This document shows positions 60,429 through 64,000 of a DNA stretch of 64,000 bases, piece by piece. A program made the position numbers and the translations under genes. Origin of the DNA: an uncultured Eubacterium sp. GTDB taxonomy: Bacteria; Bacillota; Clostridia; Oscillospirales; Acutalibacteraceae. The notes under the pieces are model-generated. The model saw only the letters and a program-made list of their open reading frames with translations, was not told the origin of the DNA and did no database searches. The stretch spans positions 248,001-312,000 of the forward strand of contig CAJTLP010000004.1 of NCBI GenBank assembly GCA_910577195.1, given 5' to 3'. Position 1 is the stretch's first letter. Each line of letters starts with the position of its first letter.

Positions 60429-60724
60429 TGGCTCAGTTTTCGGAAGCAGATATAAACGCGGCAAAAAGAAGAGTACAGGAGATGCGAAACCGTGCCTCAA
60501 GATTTACAGGCGAGGAGACACCGCAGCCTGAACCCAAAAGAGAGCAGACAAGCAGACTAAAGAATAAGAATACTGAGAATCCTGCACCTTCGGAAAAATC
60601 AAATGAAAAATCGGATGAGGAGCAGGATAAATCCTTTTTTATTATTCTGGCACTTATTATGCTTTTGTCAAAGGAGGGTGCAGACAACACGCTCATAATG
60701 GCGTTGCTTTATTTGCTGTTATAA
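60428..60724 (+). CDS. small membrane-tailed protein, unknown function (3 of 3)
   Basis: A 98-residue protein: an N-terminal basic helix (SEADINAAKRRVQEMRNRASRF), a Pro/Glu/Lys-rich disordered middle (about 25-68) and a hydrophobic C-terminal end (FFIILALIMLLS, then LIMALLYLLL) that may form one or two membrane helices. Start ATG 60428 overlaps the preceding stop. The three genes probably form one complex at the membrane. Their place in a spore former hints at sporulation, which I cannot prove. Confidence 0.72.
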   Translation: MAQFSEADINAAKRRVQEMRNRASRFTGEETPQPEPKREQTSRLKNKNTENPAPSEKSNEKSDEEQDKSFFIILALIMLLSKEGADNTLIMALLYLLL

Positions 60725-60819
60725 TTCATAAATAATATGTGGAAATTTTGGCAATAATATGTTATATTGATTAGTACAATATTCAATATTTTAATTTGCT
60801 TTATCCGGAGGAATAAAAA

Positions 60820-62097
60820 TTGAACTTTAATCAAAAGGAGATTGTGCAGGGCGTCACCCTTCTGGGTGTGAATGCAGATCATTTTAAAACGAATGAAATT
60901 GCAGTAAGCCTTGCATTACCGCTGAGAAAAGAAACTGCATCTGTTAATGCACTTTTAATAAATTTACTTTCAAGAAGAAGCAAGGATTATCCGAATTTAT
61001 CATCACTTAATAAAAGACTTGCTTTTTTATATGGTGCTTCATTATCTGCTGTTGTTTCAAAGGTGGGTGAGTCTCAGGTTCTTAAACTGGGTATTACAAG
61101 CCTTGATGACAAGTTTTCACTGGATGCAGACAGCATTTCCCTTGAATGCATAAAGCTGCTGACATCCTTGATTTTTGAGCCGAGACTGAATGATAACAAA
61201 GAATTTTTCCCTGAGGATATTGAATCTGAAAAACGTATCCTTATCGAAAAAATTGAGTCCGAGCAGAATGAAAAAAGAACTTATGTACTGCGAAAGGCAG
61301 AGGCTCTTATGTTTGCAGGTGAGTCATATGGCATTGACCGTTACGGCACAGCAGAGGATGTGAAAAAAATCACTGCAAAGGATGTATATACTGCGTGGAA
61401 AACAGCCACCCAAACTGCAAAGATGATGGTAACCGTTGTCGGCAGTGCTGATATTGAAACGGCAGTGATTCATCTTAAAGAAGTATTTTCCACTGTTAAG
61501 AGAGAATATACACCTTTGCCTGATGCTGTATTTGTACCTGAGTGCAAAGAGGTTAAGGAAAAGATGGAACGTATTGACGTTAAACAGGGAAAGCTTGTTT
61601 TGGGATTTCGTGTTAATCTTAAGCCTGAGGACGAGCTTACGCCTGCTATGCGTACGTTTTGTGACATATTCGGCGGTGGTCCTTATTCAAAGCTGTTTGC
61701 CAACGTGCGTGAAAAAATGAGCCTTTGCTACTACTGCTCAGCACGTTATACAAAGCAGAAGAGCTGTATTATGATTCAGTGCGGCTGCAATGAGGAAAAT
61801 ATGGACAAGGCTGTAAATGAAATTCTTCACCAGCTTGATGAAATCAAAAACGGTAATTTTGAAGAGGAATTCAGCTCTTCCAAAATGGGATTGCGTGATG
61901 CAATTATGTCTGTAAATGATACACCTGAACTGATTGAAAGCTGGTATGCAAATCAGATTATTTCCGAAGAAATAAAATCACCTGAGCAGTCTGTTAAGGA
62001 AAATGATTCTGTAACAATGGACGATGTGAAAAAGTGTGCAGCGTTATTGTCACTTGATACAATTTATAAGCTTTCAGCACCAAAGGAGGAAAAGTAA
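60820..62097 (+). CDS. M16-family protein, YmfF-like, degenerate active site
   Basis: A 425-residue M16 (insulinase-like) fold protein: EIAVSLALPL, NKRLAFLYGASL, LRKAEALMFAGESYGIDRYG and GGGPYSKLFANVREKMSLCYYC. The HxxEH zinc motif of active M16 peptidases is missing; the corresponding region reads INLLSRRSKDYPN, so this is the inactive partner. The start codon is TTG behind CGGAGG. Stop and next start overlap (TAATG). Pairs of this type are called ymfF/ymfH in bacilli. Confidence 0.88.
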   Translation: MNFNQKEIVQGVTLLGVNADHFKTNEIAVSLALPLRKETASVNALLINLLSRRSKDYPNLSSLNKRLAFLYGASLSAVVSKVGESQVLKLGITSLDDKFSLDADSISLECIKLLTSLIFEPRLNDNKEFFPEDIESEKRILIEKIESEQNEKRTYVLRKAEALMFAGESYGIDRYGTAEDVKKITAKDVYTAWKTATQTAKMMVTVVGSADIETAVIHLKEVFSTVKREYTPLPDAVFVPECKEVKEKMERIDVKQGKLVLGFRVNLKPEDELTPAMRTFCDIFGGGPYSKLFANVREKMSLCYYCSARYTKQKSCIMIQCGCNEENMDKAVNEILHQLDEIKNGNFEEEFSSSKMGLRDAIMSVNDTPELIESWYANQIISEEIKSPEQSVKENDSVTMDDVKKCAALLSLDTIYKLSAPKEEK

Positions 62098-63368
62098 TGA
62101 AGGAAATGAAATCTGCCGAGCTTGGTGAAAAGTATTATGAAATTGACCATAAATCAGGTCTTAAAATCTTTGTTATGCCAAAGGAAAATTATTCCTCAGC
62201 CTATGCCGTATTCGGCACAAGATACGGTTCAATTGATACAAAGTTTAAACGCTCAGACAGTGACAGCTGGACAACAGTGCCTGAGGGTATAGCGCATTTC
62301 CTTGAGCATAAGCTTTTTGAAAGTGAGGACCTTGACGCATTTGCACGTTATGCAAAAACAGGTGCATCAGCCAATGCTTACACCTCCTTTGACAAAACCT
62401 GTTATCTTTTTCAGTGCAGTGACAATTTTGAAGCTTCGCTTGAAATACTGCTTGATTTTGTTACACATCCTTATTTTACGAAGGAAACTGTGGAAAAGGA
62501 GCAGGGTATTATCGGTCAGGAAATTACAATGTATTATGATGTGGCAGGTTGGATGAGCACCTTTAATCTTCTTAAGCTGCTTTATCATAATCATCCTGTC
62601 CGTATAGATATTGCAGGAACAGTGGAGTCCATAGCACAGATAACAGACAAGCTGCTTTATGATTGCTATAATACCTTCTATAATCTTCATAATATGTGTC
62701 TAGCTGTTGTGGGTAATGTTGACCCTGAACAGGTACTTTCCGTATGTGACAGAATGCTTGAAACGGCACAGCCGCTTGAAATTGAGCGTTCTTTTGAGGA
62801 CGAGCCGAGAGAGATTGTTGACAATTTCTGCGAATATAATCTTGCAATGAGTATGCCTGTTTTTTCCTTTGGATATAAGGAAAAGTGTGAAAATATGATT
62901 CAGGATATCAGAAAGATTATTGAGGTTACAATCCTGCTTGAAATACTGGCAGGCGATACCTCAGAGCTTTATCATTCACTGTTTGAGCAGGGACTTATCA
63001 ATACCAGCTTTTCAAAGGAATATTTTATCGGATACGGCTATGAGGCAGTTACCTTTGACGGTGAAAGCACAAATCCGCAGGCAGTTGCCGACGAGATTAA
63101 AAAGGCAGTTAAAAATCTTAAGGAAAAGGGAATTGATGAAAATTGCTTCGAGGAGGCAAGACGCTCTCTTTACGGCAGGGAAATAATGGAGTATAATGAT
63201 ATTGACTCGATTGCCAATGGTTTTGTGAATGCATATTTCAACGGTTATTCCATTTTTGATTCAATGGAGATTTACAAGTCTGTTACAAAAGAGGATATTG
63301 AAAACAGACTTGCTGATATGATGGACGAAAGGTACAGTGCTTTATCTGTTGTTAAGAATAAGCAATAA
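62097..63368 (+). CDS. M16-family zinc peptidase, YmfH-like
   Basis: A 423-residue M16 peptidase with the zinc motif intact: GIAHFLEHKLFE (HxxEH), and the downstream Glu in VEKEQGIIGQEI. The C-terminal half carries the LYHSLFEQGLINTSF substrate-binding segment. It likely forms a heterodimer with the upstream YmfF-like protein. 11 bases later lgt begins. Confidence 0.92.
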   Translation: MKEMKSAELGEKYYEIDHKSGLKIFVMPKENYSSAYAVFGTRYGSIDTKFKRSDSDSWTTVPEGIAHFLEHKLFESEDLDAFARYAKTGASANAYTSFDKTCYLFQCSDNFEASLEILLDFVTHPYFTKETVEKEQGIIGQEITMYYDVAGWMSTFNLLKLLYHNHPVRIDIAGTVESIAQITDKLLYDCYNTFYNLHNMCLAVVGNVDPEQVLSVCDRMLETAQPLEIERSFEDEPREIVDNFCEYNLAMSMPVFSFGYKEKCENMIQDIRKIIEVTILLEILAGDTSELYHSLFEQGLINTSFSKEYFIGYGYEAVTFDGESTNPQAVADEIKKAVKNLKEKGIDENCFEEARRSLYGREIMEYNDIDSIANGFVNAYFNGYSIFDSMEIYKSVTKEDIENRLADMMDERYSALSVVKNKQ

Positions 63369-63379
63369 GGAAACTTAAG

Positions 63380-64000
63380 ATGAGTAATTATACAAGAGTA
63401 TATTTTGAAGGGCTTGGAATTGATTTTGATTTACCCTCTGTCGCATTCACCATTTTCGGACACGAGGTAAACTGGTACGGAATCATCATAGCCTTTGGCT
63501 TTATTCTCGCGGTATTATATGGCGGAAGAATGGCATATAAATGGAAAATGAGCCTTGACGGTATGACGGACGTTCTTATCTGGGGCACGATTTTCGGTAT
63601 AATATGTGCAAGGCTATACTACGTTGCATTTGAATGGTCTTATTATAAGGATCATCTGGCGGAGATACCGCAGATATGGAACGGCGGAATCGCCATATAC
63701 GGCGGAATCATCGGTGCACTGATCGGCGCTGCAATCGGCTGTAAGATAGGAAAAATCAATTTTCCGAATCTTCTTGATTTAGGTGCACTCGGTCTCTTAA
63801 TCGGACAAGGCATCGGCAGATGGGGCAATTTCTTTAATCAGGAAGCATTTGGTATCAACACTGCCACATCACCATTCAGAATGTGGAGTATGAAAATTCA
63901 GGCTACCCTTGAAGCAAGTGCAGATACACTCGCAGCAAAGGGTATGGAGGTTGACCCTACTATGCCTGTTCATCCCACATTTCTTTATGAAAGTGTATGG
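63380..64000 (+). CDS. lgt: phosphatidylglycerol-prolipoprotein diacylglyceryl transferase (partial)
   Basis: The first 207 codons of Lgt, which adds the diacylglyceryl group to lipoprotein cysteines. The family signature GRWGNFFNQEAFG is present, as are several membrane helices (about 17-38, 58-80, 95-120), NWYGIIIA and VHPTFLYES near the cut. The gene runs off the right edge. Start ATG 63380 behind AAGGAAA. Confidence 0.92.
   Translation, partial: MSNYTRVYFEGLGIDFDLPSVAFTIFGHEVNWYGIIIAFGFILAVLYGGRMAYKWKMSLDGMTDVLIWGTIFGIICARLYYVAFEWSYYKDHLAEIPQIWNGGIAIYGGIIGALIGAAIGCKIGKINFPNLLDLGALGLLIGQGIGRWGNFFNQEAFGINTATSPFRMWSMKIQATLEASADTLAAKGMEVDPTMPVHPTFLYESVW

Overview
This is a low-GC, gene-dense chromosomal segment of a spore-forming Firmicute. 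The best match is a gut or rumen anaerobe of the class Clostridia, in the Oscillospiraceae/Ruminococcaceae sense. Evidence for this includes a forespore sigma factor (SigG), a ctsR-mcsA-mcsB-clpC heat-shock operon with CtsR boxes, a T-box leader ahead of pheST, IreB, TrmK, the RqcH/NFACT protein, paired YmfF/YmfH-like M16 proteins, and several glycoside hydrolases (GH2, GH16, GH25). I could not run a search, so the placement is inferred from gene content. I found no tRNA, rRNA, CRISPR array, insertion sequence or prophage, so this looks like core chromosome with a few accessory cassettes.

Layout. 1-6.0 kb: the end of purD, a MacA-like adaptor plus a MacB-like permease with no ATPase beside them, an N-acetylhexosamine-kinase-like protein, and an AraC/GyrI-type regulator with a small P-loop kinase. 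6.0-11.6 kb: sigG, a PadR/HAAS membrane-protein pair, a membrane-tailed XRE regulator, and an ECF sigma factor coupled to an unknown beta-rich protein. 11.6-18.1 kb: a TetR-controlled metabolic cassette (FGGY kinase, class III aminotransferase, two-domain class II aldolase) with tandem operators, followed by an aldo/keto reductase. 18.1-26.8 kb: ireB, T-box-pheST, an alpha/beta hydrolase, an aspartate-aminotransferase-like enzyme, a TIM-barrel isomerase, an EamA transporter and nrdR. 26.9-32.3 kb: GH2 beta-galactosidase, acpS, the NAD(P)HX repair enzyme and a lipoprotein. 32.3-35.6 kb (minus strand): an ECF sigma/anti-sigma pair and an RluA operon.

35.6-44.1 kb: an SDR enzyme, pyruvate kinase, a GNAT protein, mltG, an acyltransferase, infC-rpmI-rplT (infC apparently starts at AUC) and a small XRE regulator divergent from a secreted GH25 lysozyme. 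44.1-51.1 kb: a DUF4364-like protein and a tightly packed run DUF1858-trmK-nif3-rqcH-ispD-ispF ending in a secreted transglutaminase-like protein. 51.2-56.1 kb: a 44-residue Cys/Gly microprotein and the ctsR operon. 56.2-64 kb: GH16 plus a membrane-anchored phosphoesterase/propeller protein, a YfcE-type phosphoesterase, three small unknown proteins, two M16 peptidase homologues and the start of lgt.

The points most worth following are these: the TetR/kinase/aminotransferase/duplicated-aldolase cassette; the 161-bp identical segment shared by the lysozyme and transglutaminase genes; an XRE operator filling the spacer of the lysozyme promoter; an McsB lacking the usual active-site cysteine; the Cys/Gly microprotein; and the three-gene cluster of small unknown proteins near 60 kb. 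Much of the remainder is ordinary housekeeping content.
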